Positions 25,474 to 33,898 of a DNA stretch of 63,761 bases are shown piece by piece; position 1 is the first letter of the stretch, and each line of letters starts with the position of its first letter. A program made the translations under genes and the position numbers. This stretch comes from Gordonia effusa NBRC 100432 (lineage in GTDB: Bacteria; Actinomycetota; Actinomycetes; Mycobacteriales; Mycobacteriaceae), in contig NZ_BAEH01000015.1 in NCBI RefSeq assembly GCF_000241305.1, positions 1 to 63,761 of the forward strand. Direction: 5' to 3'. The notes under the pieces were generated by a model, which did no database searches, was not told the origin of the DNA, and was given only the letters and a program-made list of their open reading frames with translations.

Positions 25474-26258
25474 CCGTCGGCGAGCGGATTTCCCGGTCCG
25501 GAAAACCCGCGGTGGTCGCCCATCGCGGTGCGTCCGGTGAACGTGCCGAGCACACGTTGGCCGCGTATGAGTTGGCGCTGGAGCAGGGGGCCGACGGACT
25601 TGAATGCGATGTGCGGCTTACCGCCGACCACAAGTTGGTCTGCATTCACGATCGAACCGTAGAACGAACCTCCGACGGGGCCGGCGCGGTGAGCGAGATG
25701 ACGCTCGCTCAGCTACAGGAACTCGACTTTGGGTCGTGGCATAGTGGCCAACCCGCCAAGGTGCTCACCCTGGATGAACTTCTGACGCTCACCCTCGACT
25801 GGCGTCGCCCGGTACGGCTATTCATCGAGACCAAACACCCGGTGCGCTACGGATCTTTGGTGGAAACGTTGCTGCTGGAGGAACTACAACGGTTCGCCGT
25901 CGCGAGCCCGCCGTCGGCCGATCACAGCCGGGCGGTGGTGATTTCATTCTCCTCGGCCGGCGTGTGGCGGATCCGCCGCAATGCTCCGCTGTTGCCGACG
26001 ATTCTGCTCGGCGATACCGCGCGTGTACTCGGCGGCAGTGCGGCCACCGCAGTCGGCGCGACCGGTATTGGACCGTCGGTCGAGACCTTGCGTATGCACC
26101 CCGAACTCGTCGATCGTGCTGCGGCGTCGGGGCGCGTGACCTATTGCTGGACCGTCGACGAACATGTCGACATGCAACTATGTGCCGACCTCGGGGTGCG
26201 CTGGCTGGCCACGAACTATCCGGCGCGCGCCCGCGATTGGCTCGTGACCATCGACTGA
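25470..26258 (+). CDS. glpQ: Glycerophosphodiester phosphodiesterase
   Basis: 262 residues from ATG 25470 (ATGA overlap with the previous gene). It hydrolyses glycerophosphodiesters to glycerol-3-phosphate and an alcohol. Motifs of the GDPD TIM barrel: AHRGASGERAEHTLAAYELA with the first catalytic His, GLECDVRLTADHKLVCIHDRTVERTS with Glu-Asp metal ligands and the second His, and FIETKHP. No signal peptide, so cytoplasmic, unlike periplasmic E. coli GlpQ. By memory it matches mycobacterial GlpQ1 (Rv3842c), next to bfrB as here. Confidence 0.9.
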   Translation: MTVGERISRSGKPAVVAHRGASGERAEHTLAAYELALEQGADGLECDVRLTADHKLVCIHDRTVERTSDGAGAVSEMTLAQLQELDFGSWHSGQPAKVLTLDELLTLTLDWRRPVRLFIETKHPVRYGSLVETLLLEELQRFAVASPPSADHSRAVVISFSSAGVWRIRRNAPLLPTILLGDTARVLGGSAATAVGATGIGPSVETLRMHPELVDRAAASGRVTYCWTVDEHVDMQLCADLGVRWLATNYPARARDWLVTID

Positions 26259-26301
26259 GGTGCCCTTCTGTCGTGCGGTTGCCCCATGAGAAGGTGTAAC
26301 G

Positions 26302-27240
26302 ATGGCGAAGAAGAGCAAACGCGGCAGCGGACCACGTCCCGGAAGTAACCGCGCCGAGCGCGTCGCGGCACGTAAGGCACGTCAGTTGTCCGCCGTCGCA
26401 CTGCCCCCGCGGCCGTTCGCCGGGTTCGTCGCCGAATGCGATCTGGTCGCGCTGCGGGCCTTCGTGGCCTCGGCGACCGCGGAACTTGATTTGACGTCGG
26501 ACCCGACGAATCGCGTCACGCTCGCCACCATCCTTCCCGGCGCCGTGCCCGCGATCGTTCGGGCCATCGACGCCGCGTCCGATGCCGATGGCCGCACGGT
26601 CGAGGGGTTGGTCGCGATGCAGACCACCAGCGAACTCGATATCGCCGACGCCGCAACGAATCTCGCCAACTCCATCGCATGGGCGGGTGAGGCCGAAGTT
26701 GGTGATGAATATGAGCTGTCGGACGCCGACGGCGTGCTCACCGATGTGCTCAAGACCGACGAGCCGCTGAAAATCATTGTGCACGACGACTTTTCATGGT
26801 GGTTCGCTGGCGAATCGGCTGTGCCGCCGGAGATCGCGCAAATGCTCGCACGGGCGAACGAGACCATCATGCCTACCGCGCGCCTCACCCCACGCAGCGG
26901 CGTCGGCGCACCATGGTGGGTCGACGCCGGCGACCGTGCGCATCTGCGCTGGGTTCGGCCCGAAAACGAAGACGAACTGATGAGCGCGCTGGCGCGACTG
27001 CACGCCGCGGGGCAGCTGACTCTCGGTGAAGGCTCGCGTTTCGCCGGGTCCTTCCGCACCCACGGGCTGCTGGTGCCGGTGTTCGACCTCGACAACGAGA
27101 AGCATCACGAAGAGTGGTACGACGGCGTCAACGAGTTCGACGAGCGCCTCGTGGAGGCATTGGCCAATACCGCCGAATTGACCGGCGAGGAGCGCCGGTC
27201 GCGGGACGGGATTCGCGGCCGGCAGATCACGCTGCGCTGA
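26302..27240 (+). CDS. DUF5926-like protein
   Basis: 312 residues from ATG 26302 with GAGAAGGTG upstream. A basic N-terminus (MAKKSKRGSGPRPGSNRAERVAARKAR as a whole, residues 1-27) is followed by an acidic, mixed alpha/beta protein with FVAECDLVALRAFVASATAELD, a HDDFSWWF block and GSFRTHGLLVPVFDL. I recall actinobacterial homologues named DUF5926; Streptomyces forms carry an SEC-C zinc motif at the N-terminus that is absent here. Function unknown. The basic tail may bind nucleic acid. It stands alone between glpQ and the DJ-1 gene. Confidence 0.65.
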   Translation: MAKKSKRGSGPRPGSNRAERVAARKARQLSAVALPPRPFAGFVAECDLVALRAFVASATAELDLTSDPTNRVTLATILPGAVPAIVRAIDAASDADGRTVEGLVAMQTTSELDIADAATNLANSIAWAGEAEVGDEYELSDADGVLTDVLKTDEPLKIIVHDDFSWWFAGESAVPPEIAQMLARANETIMPTARLTPRSGVGAPWWVDAGDRAHLRWVRPENEDELMSALARLHAAGQLTLGEGSRFAGSFRTHGLLVPVFDLDNEKHHEEWYDGVNEFDERLVEALANTAELTGEERRSRDGIRGRQITLR

Positions 27241-27288
27241 GTAGTAAGTGCGGATGTTTCGGCATCGGCCACGCCGGGCACTCTGAAC

Positions 27289-27306
27289 GGATAGTCATCA
27301 CTATCC
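27289..27306 (+). promoter_or_regulatory. GGATAGT-N4-ACTATCC palindrome before the DJ-1 gene
   Basis: Perfect 7-base arms with CATC between them end 13 bases before the DJ-1 start and just before its ribosome binding site GAGGAG. It could be an operator overlapping the transcription start or a small mRNA hairpin. Confidence 0.35.
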
Positions 27307-27319
27307 CAGAGGAGCAGTT

Positions 27320-27883
27320 ATGAACACAGATACTCCGCTACGCGGCCGCACCGTTGCCATCCTCGCGACGGATGGTGTCGAACAGGTCGAACTCACCGAA
27401 CCGCGTACAGCGGTGGAAAATGCCGGTGCGCGAGCCGTGCTGGTTTCGTTGCGCCCCGGGAAGATTCAGGCGATGAACCATGACGTCGAGAAGGGCGATA
27501 CGTTCGAGGTCGACCGGATAGTTTCCGAGGTCCGACCAGACGAATTCGACGCCTTGCTTCTGCCCGGTGGCACCACCAACCCAGACAAACTACGTCAGGA
27601 TGTTGCTGCGGTCGATTTCGTAAAGCAGATAGTGGAAGCGGGGAAACCTGTCGGGGTGATTTGCCACGGGCCGTGGACACTGGTCGAAGCGGATGTCGTT
27701 GCGGGACGGACACTTACGTCCTATCCGAGTGTCCGGACCGATATCCGCAATGCCGGTGGAACCGTGGTTGACGAGGCGGTCGTCACCGACAATGGACTCG
27801 TCTCCAGCCGCCGCCCTGACGACTTGCCGGATTTTTGCGCCAAGATCGTTGAGGAGTTCGCCGAGGGACGACATACTGCCTAG
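27320..27883 (+). CDS. DJ-1/PfpI family protein
   Basis: 187 residues of the class I glutamine-amidotransferase-like fold. The nucleophile elbow is GVICHGPW (Cys about 114, followed by His), with LLLPGG preceding it. The N-terminus shows VAILATDGVEQVELTEPR, where the Glu that activates the Cys sits. Members act as protein/nucleotide deglycases, chaperones or general stress proteins (YhbO, PfpI). Cytoplasmic. Ribosome site GAGGAG six bases before ATG. Its neighbour bfrB suggests a stress context only loosely. Confidence 0.88.
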   Translation: MNTDTPLRGRTVAILATDGVEQVELTEPRTAVENAGARAVLVSLRPGKIQAMNHDVEKGDTFEVDRIVSEVRPDEFDALLLPGGTTNPDKLRQDVAAVDFVKQIVEAGKPVGVICHGPWTLVEADVVAGRTLTSYPSVRTDIRNAGGTVVDEAVVTDNGLVSSRRPDDLPDFCAKIVEEFAEGRHTA

Positions 27884-27926
27884 CACCCCTACGTCCGACA
27901 TTCGACAAAGCAATCCCTCACCTTAC

Positions 27927-27950
27927 TTAGGTTTCGCTGAACGGTTAGGC
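27927..27950 (+). promoter_or_regulatory. Weak candidate IdeR/DtxR site upstream of bfrB
   Basis: TTAGGTTTCGCTGAACGGT (27927-27945) agrees with the IdeR consensus TTAGGTTAGGCTAACCTAA mainly in its left half, and a second TTAGG half occurs at 27945-27949. M. tuberculosis bfrB is activated by IdeR through tandem boxes, which makes this worth noting, but the match is poor. Confidence 0.3.
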
Positions 27951-27969
27951 CGCTGACGTCGGGATTACC

Positions 27970-28515
27970 ATGAGCGACATGGCCGAATTAACTACATTCC
28001 AGCAGTTGCTTCTCGATCAGATCAGCAATGAGTTCTCGTCGTCGCAGCAGTACATTGGCATCGCGGTGTACTACGACAACCATGACATGCCTCAACTCGC
28101 CCAGCATTTCTACGCTCAGGCGGTCGAAGAGCGCAATCACGCGATGATGATCGTGCAGTACTTCCTCGACCGCGATATCGCGGTGCAGATTCCAGGGGTC
28201 GCGTTGCCCGTCAACAACTTTGGTGCATATATGGAGCCGATCGAACTCGCTCTGAAGCAAGAGAAGGCAGTCACTCAGCAGATCATCGATCTCGCGAAGG
28301 CCGCCCGCGACGAGGGCGACTATCTCGGCGAGCAGTTCATGCAGTGGTTCCTCAAGGAGCAGGTCGAGGAAGTCGCAACGATGACCACTTTGCAAACCAT
28401 CGCCGAGCGCGCCAAGGGCAACCTCTTCGACTTGGAGAACTTTGTTCAGCGCGAATTGAATGTCGCGGGTAAACCTGATGCGTCGGCGCCAGCGGCGGCC
28501 GGTGGAAACCTGTAG
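27970..28515 (+). CDS. bfrB: Bacterial ferritin BfrB
   Basis: 181 residues, a four-helix ferritin that oxidises and stores iron in a 24-mer shell. Ferroxidase ligands are visible: Glu in ISNEFSSSQQY, Glu and His in AVEERNHAMM, Glu in LKQEKAV and Glu/Gln in GEQFMQWFLKEQVEEVA. The haem-binding Met of bacterioferritins is not evident, so this is the ferritin-like BfrB rather than BfrA. The C-terminal extension ends in PAAAGGNL, as in mycobacterial BfrB, where the tail affects iron release. It follows glpQ in the same order as in M. tuberculosis. Confidence 0.93.
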   Translation: MSDMAELTTFQQLLLDQISNEFSSSQQYIGIAVYYDNHDMPQLAQHFYAQAVEERNHAMMIVQYFLDRDIAVQIPGVALPVNNFGAYMEPIELALKQEKAVTQQIIDLAKAARDEGDYLGEQFMQWFLKEQVEEVATMTTLQTIAERAKGNLFDLENFVQRELNVAGKPDASAPAAAGGNL

Positions 28516-28524
28516 CGCTCGAAG

Positions 28525-29835
28525 CTATTTGACCGCGCCGCCGGATTCGCTCAGTAGATCCTTGTCGACCGCGCGTCCCGACGCTATCGCCTCGAAGAAG
28601 CGTTTGGTGTTGTCGCCGACGGCAAGTGAGTCACCATCGCTGGTGTACTCGCTGCCGCCGGTCGGCACCGTTGTGGTGATTGGGTTGCTGCGCAAGGCGA
28701 AAGCCAGTCCGGCTAGGTGCCAGATATGATCGTTCTCGTCAACGGTCAACGAGTCGATCGCGCCGTTGATGAACGGGAACAGCGCGAATGGGTTGAGTAG
28801 GACGCCGGGGCTGGTCGCCTTAGACATCAACGCGCTCAAGAACTTTCGCTGATTCACGACCCGTTCGAGGTCGGCGTTGGGGAATGCTCTGGTGCGCACC
28901 AGTCCCAAAGCCTGCTTACCGTTGAGGTCCTGGCAACCAGCCTTGAGGCGGAGTCCGGCTTTGGGATCGTTCAGTGCCTGATTGAGGCACATGTTGACGC
29001 CGCCGACTGCGTCGACGAGTGTGTCGAAGCCGCCGAAACCGATCTCGCCGAAATGATCGATGTGCACGCCGGTCAGCGTCTCGACGGTCTGCACCAGTAG
29101 GTGCGGTCCGCCAAAGTTGAACGCGGAGTTGATCTTATGTGAGCCTTGTCCGGGGATCGGCACGTACAGATCACGCGGAATGCTGATGATCATCGTGGTT
29201 CCGCTCGGCGGCTTATGCACCAACATGATTGTGTCCGTACGTGATCCATCGCTGTCGCCGGTAGCAAGGCGGTTTCGCTGAGCCTGCGATAGATCGGCTC
29301 GCGAATCAGTTCCGACGATGAGCCAGTTGGTTCCCGGTGTATCAGCGACGCGACCGGCGTAGGCGGTTAACGCCGCGACGCGATGCAACTTGCCGTCGTA
29401 GTAGAACAGCAGCCCGACACTTCCGACCAGCAGCAGGACAACGAGCGACAGCGCGATCTTGCCGATATGCCGACGGCGCTTCCGCTTTGGTCGGGGCGGC
29501 TTCGGTCGATCTGACGTCGACGGTTTGCGCGGAGGCGGAGGCGGCTGTTGGCCATTTCCTCGATCTGTTCCGCGGCTCCGTCGTTGAGGCTCGACCGGAA
29601 TCGGTTCGGGCCGCTGAGTGGGGGCATACCGGTTCTCGTTGCCTGCCGGTCGCGGTGGTGGGCCGGACGGCCGTGCTGGCGGCGCCTGCCGCGGGGCATC
29701 GGGCCTGGCTGACCATGCCTGTGGAGGTTGGTAGACGCCTGGCCGGGCACCCGGCCCGGGGCGCTGGGGCGGCGGTGGAGGCACGCGCCGGCTCGGCCCG
29801 GGCCGTCGGTTCGGCGGCATCGGCTGGTCAGTCAT
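28525..29835 (-). CDS. LCP (LytR-CpsA-Psr) family ligase
   Basis: 436 residues from ATG 29835. A Pro/Arg-rich cytoplasmic N-terminus (about 1-125, with polyproline runs) precedes one membrane helix (IALSLVVLLLVGSVGLLFYY), then the extracellular LCP domain. Family marks: NWLIVGTDSRADL, SRTDTIMLVH, ISIPRDLYVPIPG, HFGEIGFGGF and QALGLVRTR. The Arg and Asp residues bind the polyprenyl pyrophosphate substrate. In Mycobacteriales these enzymes attach arabinogalactan to peptidoglycan. It lacks the LytR_C domain of longer paralogues. It converges on bfrB with 9 bases between. Confidence 0.9.
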   Translation of the reverse strand: MTDQPMPPNRRPGPSRRVPPPPPQRPGPGARPGVYQPPQAWSARPDAPRQAPPARPSGPPPRPAGNENRYAPTQRPEPIPVEPQRRSRGTDRGNGQQPPPPPRKPSTSDRPKPPRPKRKRRRHIGKIALSLVVLLLVGSVGLLFYYDGKLHRVAALTAYAGRVADTPGTNWLIVGTDSRADLSQAQRNRLATGDSDGSRTDTIMLVHKPPSGTTMIISIPRDLYVPIPGQGSHKINSAFNFGGPHLLVQTVETLTGVHIDHFGEIGFGGFDTLVDAVGGVNMCLNQALNDPKAGLRLKAGCQDLNGKQALGLVRTRAFPNADLERVVNQRKFLSALMSKATSPGVLLNPFALFPFINGAIDSLTVDENDHIWHLAGLAFALRSNPITTTVPTGGSEYTSDGDSLAVGDNTKRFFEAIASGRAVDKDLLSESGGAVK

Positions 29836-29905
29836 AGCCAACAATTTACGTCGGCGGACCTGAGTTTCCGATGAGTCGGTCGACCAATCAACCGATACAC
29901 CACTA

Positions 29906-29950
29906 ACTGTTACAGTGATCGTTGACACATTGCGGGGGCGCGCCTAGTGT
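29906..29950 (+). promoter_or_regulatory. Promoter of the AurF operon with adjacent palindrome
   Basis: TTGACA (29922-29927), a 17-base spacer and TAGTGT (29945-29950) form a strong promoter; the RBS GGAGG and ATG 29988 follow at the right distance. Just upstream, ACTGT-T-ACAGT (29906-29916) is a compact palindrome that may bind an activator or repressor. Confidence 0.55.
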
Positions 29951-29987
29951 CGGGAGTCACACGCTCAGCCACCTTTGGAGGTTGGAA

Positions 29988-30893
29988 ATGACAGCTCTGG
30001 CATATGACGACAGCGGTCGAACGGCGATCGCTACGCGACTGATTAAGGGGTCGGCGAATCGCTCCTACGACCCGATCGTTGACCTTGATTGGGATGCGCC
30101 ACTCGACCCGGACAAATACTTTCTTCCGCCGAAAGTGCTCACGCTCTATGGCACCGACATCTGGGAGTCGATGACGCAGGAGCAGCGGATCGAACTGTCC
30201 AGGCAGGAGATGGCCAACATCCTGTCGGTCGGAATCTGGTTCGAGAATCTGCTCAATCGCGCTCTGCTGCAACGTCTTATGAAACAAGACCCGGCAGCCG
30301 CCACGACGCACTACGCGTTGACCGAGATGGGTGACGAGTGTCGCCACATGATCATGTTCGGCCGAGCCATCGAACGCAGCGGGGCACGGGCGTTCGCTAT
30401 GCAATGGTGGCAGCGCATCGTGATGTATTGGCTGGCTGATGCGCTCCGCGGCAGTGTGCTGTGGGTTGCCGCGCTCGTCGGCGAGGAAATTTTCGACGCG
30501 CTGCAACGGGAGATGCTCACCGATCCGGAACTGCAGCCCCTGATAGCACGGTTGATGCAGGTGCACGTCACCGAGGAGGCTCGGCATATCGGCTTCGCGC
30601 GGGACGGTGTGATGCGGCGCAAGGCTATTCGATCGCGTACGGAGACCTTGATCGCGGCATCGGCGCACGGATTGGCTGCCCAGGCTTTCAAAATAGTGTT
30701 TACCAATCCGGCTATGTATCGACGGGCAGGCCTCGACGCGCGGGCGGCGACACGTGCGGCGCGCACTAATCCGCGATTCCATGAAGCGCAGGTTCGCGGA
30801 TTCGCATCCCTCGCGCAATTTCTCGACGATGCCGGTCTGATGAATCGATTCTCGCGAAGGTGTTGGCGCCGAGCAGGATTCCTACCCGCATGA
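29988..30893 (+). CDS. AurF-like diiron oxygenase
   Basis: 301 residues from ATG 29988 behind GGAGGTTGGAA. The helical protein shows carboxylate/histidine metal motifs of the AurF (p-aminobenzoate N-oxygenase) family: SRQEMANILSVGIWFE, EMGDECRHMIMF and HVTEEARHIGFAR, each giving Glu/His ligands of a diiron centre. AurF oxidises aryl amines; the mycobacterial members have no known substrate. The downstream DUF4873 gene overlaps by 4 bases (ATGA), so the two products are made together. Confidence 0.85.
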   Translation: MTALAYDDSGRTAIATRLIKGSANRSYDPIVDLDWDAPLDPDKYFLPPKVLTLYGTDIWESMTQEQRIELSRQEMANILSVGIWFENLLNRALLQRLMKQDPAAATTHYALTEMGDECRHMIMFGRAIERSGARAFAMQWWQRIVMYWLADALRGSVLWVAALVGEEIFDALQREMLTDPELQPLIARLMQVHVTEEARHIGFARDGVMRRKAIRSRTETLIAASAHGLAAQAFKIVFTNPAMYRRAGLDARAATRAARTNPRFHEAQVRGFASLAQFLDDAGLMNRFSRRCWRRAGFLPA

Positions 30894-31540
30894 CGCCATC
30901 GGTTGTTCTCGGCGGACGAACATACGTGTTATCGGAACTGGGTCGTCGAGCACGAAAGGCCGGTGTCCCGGTGGGCATCGGCGATCCGCAGCCGGGACAA
31001 CTCCTGGTCGTCGAAGGCGTTGCACCGCAGCCGAATTACCTCCAGGTGTGCTCGGCGGCCGAGCCCAACCGGATATATTGCACGGCGGATACACTCGACT
31101 ATGTGCTTGGTCTGATCGTCGAGTACACGGCGTTGGGGGCGAGTGGCCTACGGGTGCGTCAGCCAGTGGTCAACGAATGGGCCATCGTAGGGACCGAGCG
31201 TAAGCGACGTCGAAGGCTTAAGCGTTTCGATGCGATCGACTTCGACTGGGACACAGTCGAATCAGTGGAATCGGAGGTCTTCGACGACGAGGTAACCTTT
31301 GTCGCCGACGGCGAACGCGGAGCGGGCCGGATTAGGGTGCAGGGATATCTGAATCCGAGCGACGGTCAATTCCATTGGGCGGGAACGGCTTATGGTGACG
31401 ATATTCGACGGTGGCGAGACGCTCGCGTGCGTGAAGTCGAGATCACCGCTGTGTCGGGACGTACCGCGTCGGCCCGGTTGACAGACGTCACCCAGTGGGG
31501 CACCGTACGACTCGTCGGCGTAGGTTCGCCACCGTTCTGA
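30890..31540 (+). CDS. DUF4873-containing protein, AurF partner
   Basis: 216 residues from ATG 30890, overlapping the AurF stop; the frame is open upstream to 30860 but that start would overlap more. The N-terminal half has no recognised domain (VGIGDPQPGQLLVVEGVA, four Cys including VCSA and YCT). The C-terminal ~90 residues match DUF4873: RIRVQGYLNPSDGQFHWAGTAYGDD, a beta-sandwich found at the end of flavin monooxygenases and next to AurF genes. It is probably an accessory protein of the oxygenase. Function unknown. Confidence 0.65.
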   Translation: MTPSVVLGGRTYVLSELGRRARKAGVPVGIGDPQPGQLLVVEGVAPQPNYLQVCSAAEPNRIYCTADTLDYVLGLIVEYTALGASGLRVRQPVVNEWAIVGTERKRRRRLKRFDAIDFDWDTVESVESEVFDDEVTFVADGERGAGRIRVQGYLNPSDGQFHWAGTAYGDDIRRWRDARVREVEITAVSGRTASARLTDVTQWGTVRLVGVGSPPF

Positions 31541-31550
31541 TCGGCGGCGC

Positions 31551-32360
31551 TCAGCGCAGAAAGTCGAGATGCTCGGACAACAGCGCGTAGCCGACGAAGG
31601 CTACCGTGTCGATGGTCGCGTGGGCGATAACGAGCGGCCAGGTGCGGCCGGTGCGCTGAAAGTATCGGCCAAAGATCAAGCCCATCAACAGGTTTCCCAC
31701 ACCTGCGCCGATCCCCTGGTAGAGGTGATAGCCACCGCGCAACACGGCACTGGCCGCGAGGGCGGCATTCTCGCTGGCTCCGAGTTGCCGCAGTCGAGTG
31801 ATGAAGTAGGCGACGACGATGATTTCTTCGGCCAACGCGTTGCCGACAGAGATCAGGATGAGGACCGGTAGCTGCCACCACGGGCCGTCGGTGGGACTGG
31901 CGATCAATCCCACGTTGGCGCCCCACGCTCGTGAGATGGCAAGTAGCCCGAGGCCGGGGAGCCCGATAGCGGCGGCCAGGACGAGGCCCGGTGGGATATC
32001 GGTCGCCCTCGGACGTCGGGAAAGGCCGGCGCGGCCGAGCCGAATACCGCTGCGCCACAACAGGTAGACACCGAGTCCGGCAATTGCGCAGAGTCGAATC
32101 ACCCTCATCAATTGTCGTACGAAGTCGATGGCGGCATCGCTGGACTCGGTTGGATTGAGGGCGACTGAACTGCCCGAGATCCCCGCCCCGAGCTGCGTTT
32201 CGATCAGTGACAGGACCGCGTAGATCGCGGAGAAGCCGAAGGTTAGAACCCCGACGATGGTCAGTTCGATGAGGAGTGCCCGCCGCTGCGTAGGGCCCCG
32301 CACGACATCGACCGACGTCTGGTTGGGCGGGACTAGCAACTCGCGAAAGCGCACCAACAC
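31551..32360 (-). CDS. CPBP-family intramembrane protease
   Basis: 269 residues with about eight membrane helices. The CPBP (CAAX protease/bacteriocin immunity) motifs are visible: a glutamate pair in NALAEEIIVVAYF, a His in LRGGYHLYQG and a His in VIAHATIDT. The first motif is EExxxx without the usual downstream Arg at the standard spacing (EEIIVVA), so activity should be checked. Relatives cleave prenylated or membrane substrates, or give bacteriocin self-immunity. Its stop is 10 bases from the convergent DUF4873 gene. Substrate unknown. Confidence 0.82.
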   Translation of the reverse strand: MLVRFRELLVPPNQTSVDVVRGPTQRRALLIELTIVGVLTFGFSAIYAVLSLIETQLGAGISGSSVALNPTESSDAAIDFVRQLMRVIRLCAIAGLGVYLLWRSGIRLGRAGLSRRPRATDIPPGLVLAAAIGLPGLGLLAISRAWGANVGLIASPTDGPWWQLPVLILISVGNALAEEIIVVAYFITRLRQLGASENAALAASAVLRGGYHLYQGIGAGVGNLLMGLIFGRYFQRTGRTWPLVIAHATIDTVAFVGYALLSEHLDFLR

Positions 32361-32548
32361 AACTTACGTGGTGGCGAACCCGCTGCGGTGGGACGCTCGG
32401 ACCGCCGATCGGCGTGTGGAGTGGCGGCGGCTGAGCTCGGCGTTCGATCCCTCTCTTGCACCTGCGTGAAATCTTGCGCCCCGGGGTGGCGGTGCCAAGG
32501 CCAGATTCTCGCTAGGATCCATACAAACCCAACGCCGAGGAGTAACTC

Positions 32549-32992
32549 ATGCCTAGGAACATTCGCGCTCTCACGGTGGGCGGCCTCGCTTCAGTGGGGG
32601 TCGCTGCGTTGCTCAGTGCCGCACCCACACCGGCTGTGGCGGCACCGGTCACGTCATTCCAAGTGGAGCAAACTGTGCTCACCGGCGCCCCCTGGCCAGT
32701 CAGCAACCAAACGTTCAGAGCCACCACCGCCCGACCGGGCGTCGCACGAGTCAGCGTCGCCACATCATGCAATACGCTCAACCGGCGGCTCTGCATGCAC
32801 TACACCCAGGGCGGGCACATCGTCTGGCTCAACACCTCCACTGGCCGCACTGGCACCGCGACCATCCCCGCAGGTGCACGTCCTGGGACATCGGTAAATA
32901 TAGCCACCGGTTCCGGACAAATCGCCGCCTACATCTCGGCAGTCAGCGGCGCGACCATCGTTCCCGGGGCAGGCGTATTCCGCGTCTTCTAA
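32549..32992 (+). CDS. Small secreted protein of unknown function
   Basis: 147 residues. A signal peptide is clear: MPRNIRALTVGGLASVGVAALL then TPAVAA as the cleavage site (about residue 32). The mature ~115-residue domain is Thr/Ala/Gly-rich and beta-like with two Cys (SCNTLNRRLC) likely disulfide-bonded. I do not recognise the family. The RBS GAGGAG lies before ATG 32549. A 188-base region upstream, shared with the divergent CPBP gene, holds its promoter (TAGGAT near 32513 is a possible -10). Followed by tandem hairpins. Confidence 0.7.
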   Translation: MPRNIRALTVGGLASVGVAALLSAAPTPAVAAPVTSFQVEQTVLTGAPWPVSNQTFRATTARPGVARVSVATSCNTLNRRLCMHYTQGGHIVWLNTSTGRTGTATIPAGARPGTSVNIATGSGQIAAYISAVSGATIVPGAGVFRVF

Positions 32993-33010
32993 ATCCACCA
33001 AATGCATACG

Positions 33011-33055
33011 TTCGGCCCGGACTCGCGGGCCGAGCCGCTGCCTGGCGCGCAGGCA
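33011..33055. terminator. Tandem hairpins between convergent genes
   Basis: CGGCCCG (33013-33019) / CGGGCCG (33026-33032) and TGCCT (33039-33043) / AGGCA (33051-33055) form two hairpins between the secreted-protein stop and the HugZ-like stop. A bidirectional terminator is likely though T-runs are absent, as is common in mycobacteria. Confidence 0.5.
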
Positions 33056-33064
33056 CCTAGAACA

Positions 33065-33820
33065 CTACTGCGTGAAGCTGTTGATGAACGGGCAGCCGGC
33101 AAGTGAGCGCAGTGCCGTCGAGAGCTCCCACACCGTCTCTACCGGCTGCGGAAAGGGCATCCGGACATCGGAGTCACCTTCGGGGCCTTCGATGCGAAAG
33201 CGCAGGCCGAAGCGGTCAAGCCCGAGTGGACGGACGCGCCCGGTGCGCAATTCGGCGGGGAGCTTGCGGGCGAGTTGCCCGACCAGGTCGCCGTGGTCGC
33301 TGTCGAGGTGAGTGATCCAGCCAGTCTCGTACTCCCAGAACGGGTCTGGGTCGGCGCAGGCGAGGATGTCGGCCGAGACCGACGCGGCGCCGCTGCTATT
33401 GGCAATAACCGCGCTATCGACCTGTAGCCGCAGCAGCGAGTAGCCGTGGCCGATATCGAGGAGGCCGTCGTCGGGATGGTCGGTGGCGATTTCGATCGCG
33501 AGGTCGCGCTGGAGTTCGTCGGGGACCGGGTAGAGGGTGCCGCTGAGCCACACCAGCGCCCGGACCTGTTCACGCAGGTCGATGGGTGCGTGGTCGGTAA
33601 TCTCCAGGAGTGCCGCGATCCCGTTGGGGTCGTCGTCGGCGATAACCACGGCTTCACAGTCGGTGGGAACGAGGACGAATGCCTGGGACTCGAAGAGGTG
33701 CACGACGTTGACGGTGATCGGATCGGAAGCACCGACCGCGAGGGTGGCGCTGCTGACCCGACGGCACGCGGTTTGGATCGCCTCAGCATCGGACGGCTGG
33801 GAATGCGCGACGTGAGTCAT
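33065..33820 (-). CDS. HugZ-like PNPOx-fold protein with DUF2470
   Basis: 251 residues from ATG 33820 with GAGGAG four bases upstream (an ATG at 33838 lacks this). The N-terminus HSQPSDAEAIQTACRR and the split-barrel part (about 20-150) resemble HugZ/HutZ haem-using proteins. The C-terminal part (about 165-250, HLDSDHGDLVGQLARKLP, RFGLRFRIEG, FPQPVETVWELSTAL) fits DUF2470. HugZ relatives bind or degrade haem to release iron. An excellent IdeR/DtxR box lies 29 bases upstream, so expression is predicted to rise under iron starvation. Enzyme activity is inference. Confidence 0.75.
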   Translation of the reverse strand: MTHVAHSQPSDAEAIQTACRRVSSATLAVGASDPITVNVVHLFESQAFVLVPTDCEAVVIADDDPNGIAALLEITDHAPIDLREQVRALVWLSGTLYPVPDELQRDLAIEIATDHPDDGLLDIGHGYSLLRLQVDSAVIANSSGAASVSADILACADPDPFWEYETGWITHLDSDHGDLVGQLARKLPAELRTGRVRPLGLDRFGLRFRIEGPEGDSDVRMPFPQPVETVWELSTALRSLAGCPFINSFTQ

Positions 33821-33848
33821 AGGCTCCTCAATCAACAACTCGGGCTAG

Positions 33849-33867
33849 CAAGGTAACCCTAACCTAA
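33849..33867 (-). promoter_or_regulatory. IdeR/DtxR iron box
   Basis: On the minus strand the 19 bases read TTAGGTTAGGGTTACCTTG, 15 of 19 identical to the IdeR/DtxR consensus TTAGGTTAGGCTAACCTAA. The site lies 29 bases upstream of the HugZ-like start, the normal place for iron-dependent repression by IdeR. Confidence 0.85.
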
Positions 33868-33898
33868 ACACGAAACCGCTGTTCGTCAACATTCACGA

